Assembly: GCA_041481485.1 (NCBI GenBank)
Contig: JBGPBY010000157.1
Span: 1-13,495, forward strand
DNA from: JBGPBY01 sp041481485
GTDB taxonomy: Bacteria > Acidobacteriota > Terriglobia > 20CM-2-55-15
Reading direction: 5' to 3'
Length of the DNA stretch: 13,495 bases
The position numbers and the translations under genes are program-made. Below are positions 13,493 to 13,495 of the stretch, in pieces (the first letter of the stretch is position 1; each line of letters begins with the position of its first letter). The notes under the pieces are model-generated. The model did no database searches. It was given only the letters and a program-made list of their open reading frames with translations, and was not told the DNA's origin.

Positions 13493-13495
13493 GCA

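Overview
The window looks like a chromosomal segment from a Gram-negative, moderately GC-rich bacterium. The best guess is Acidobacteriota, a weak inference. It rests on abundant short palindromic repeats, TA-box promoters sitting directly on start codons, and a large secreted tannase/feruloyl-esterase-family protein. No rRNA or marker gene is present to settle taxonomy. Gram-negative character is supported by a lipoprotein di-haem peroxidase, Sec signal peptides and an FtsX/LolD-type ABC pair.

Layout. Positions 1-156 hold hairpin-forming repeats. Positions 157-3386 (minus strand) are a two-gene ABC operon: a YbbA/LolD-like ATPase followed, with a 4-base overlap, by an 848-aa two-domain FtsX-type permease. 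Positions 3387-3609 hold REP-like palindromes, including a 92-bp structure with 35-bp inverted ends. Positions 3610-4692 (minus) encode a di-haem cytochrome c peroxidase-family lipoprotein. Divergent from it, 4919-6783 (plus) is a three-gene cluster: a His-rich small exported protein, a HupE/UreJ-type membrane protein and a single-span 'transmembrane anchor' protein. This is probably an envelope metal-handling module. Positions 6825-9340 (plus) are a second ABC pair, an ABC-2-type ATPase overlapping a 577-aa polytopic permease.

From 9355 to the right edge the organisation changes. A complete tRNA-Arg(CCG) gene lies at 13419-13492 on the minus strand. A 42-bp exact copy of its 3' half lies in the same orientation at 9355-9396, 14 bp after the permease stop. 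The enclosed 4.06 kb carries an AMP-forming acyl-CoA/aryl-CoA synthetase and a secreted tannase/feruloyl-esterase-family enzyme, translationally coupled. Both ends of the segment carry copies of a TTGCCCACCAA motif resembling recombinase arm sites. I read this as an integrase-less genomic islet inserted at the tRNA 3' end, bringing in an 'ester cleavage plus CoA activation' pair, plausibly for plant phenolic or other carboxylic esters.

At three transcription-unit starts (3386, 6825, 9829) a -10 box ends only 6-7 bases before the start codon. This predicts leaderless mRNAs, whereas the downstream esterase gene has a strong Shine-Dalgarno sequence. The most interesting points are the tRNA-bounded islet, the His-rich/HupE/anchor cluster, the leaderless pattern and the compensatory base change among the palindromic repeats.
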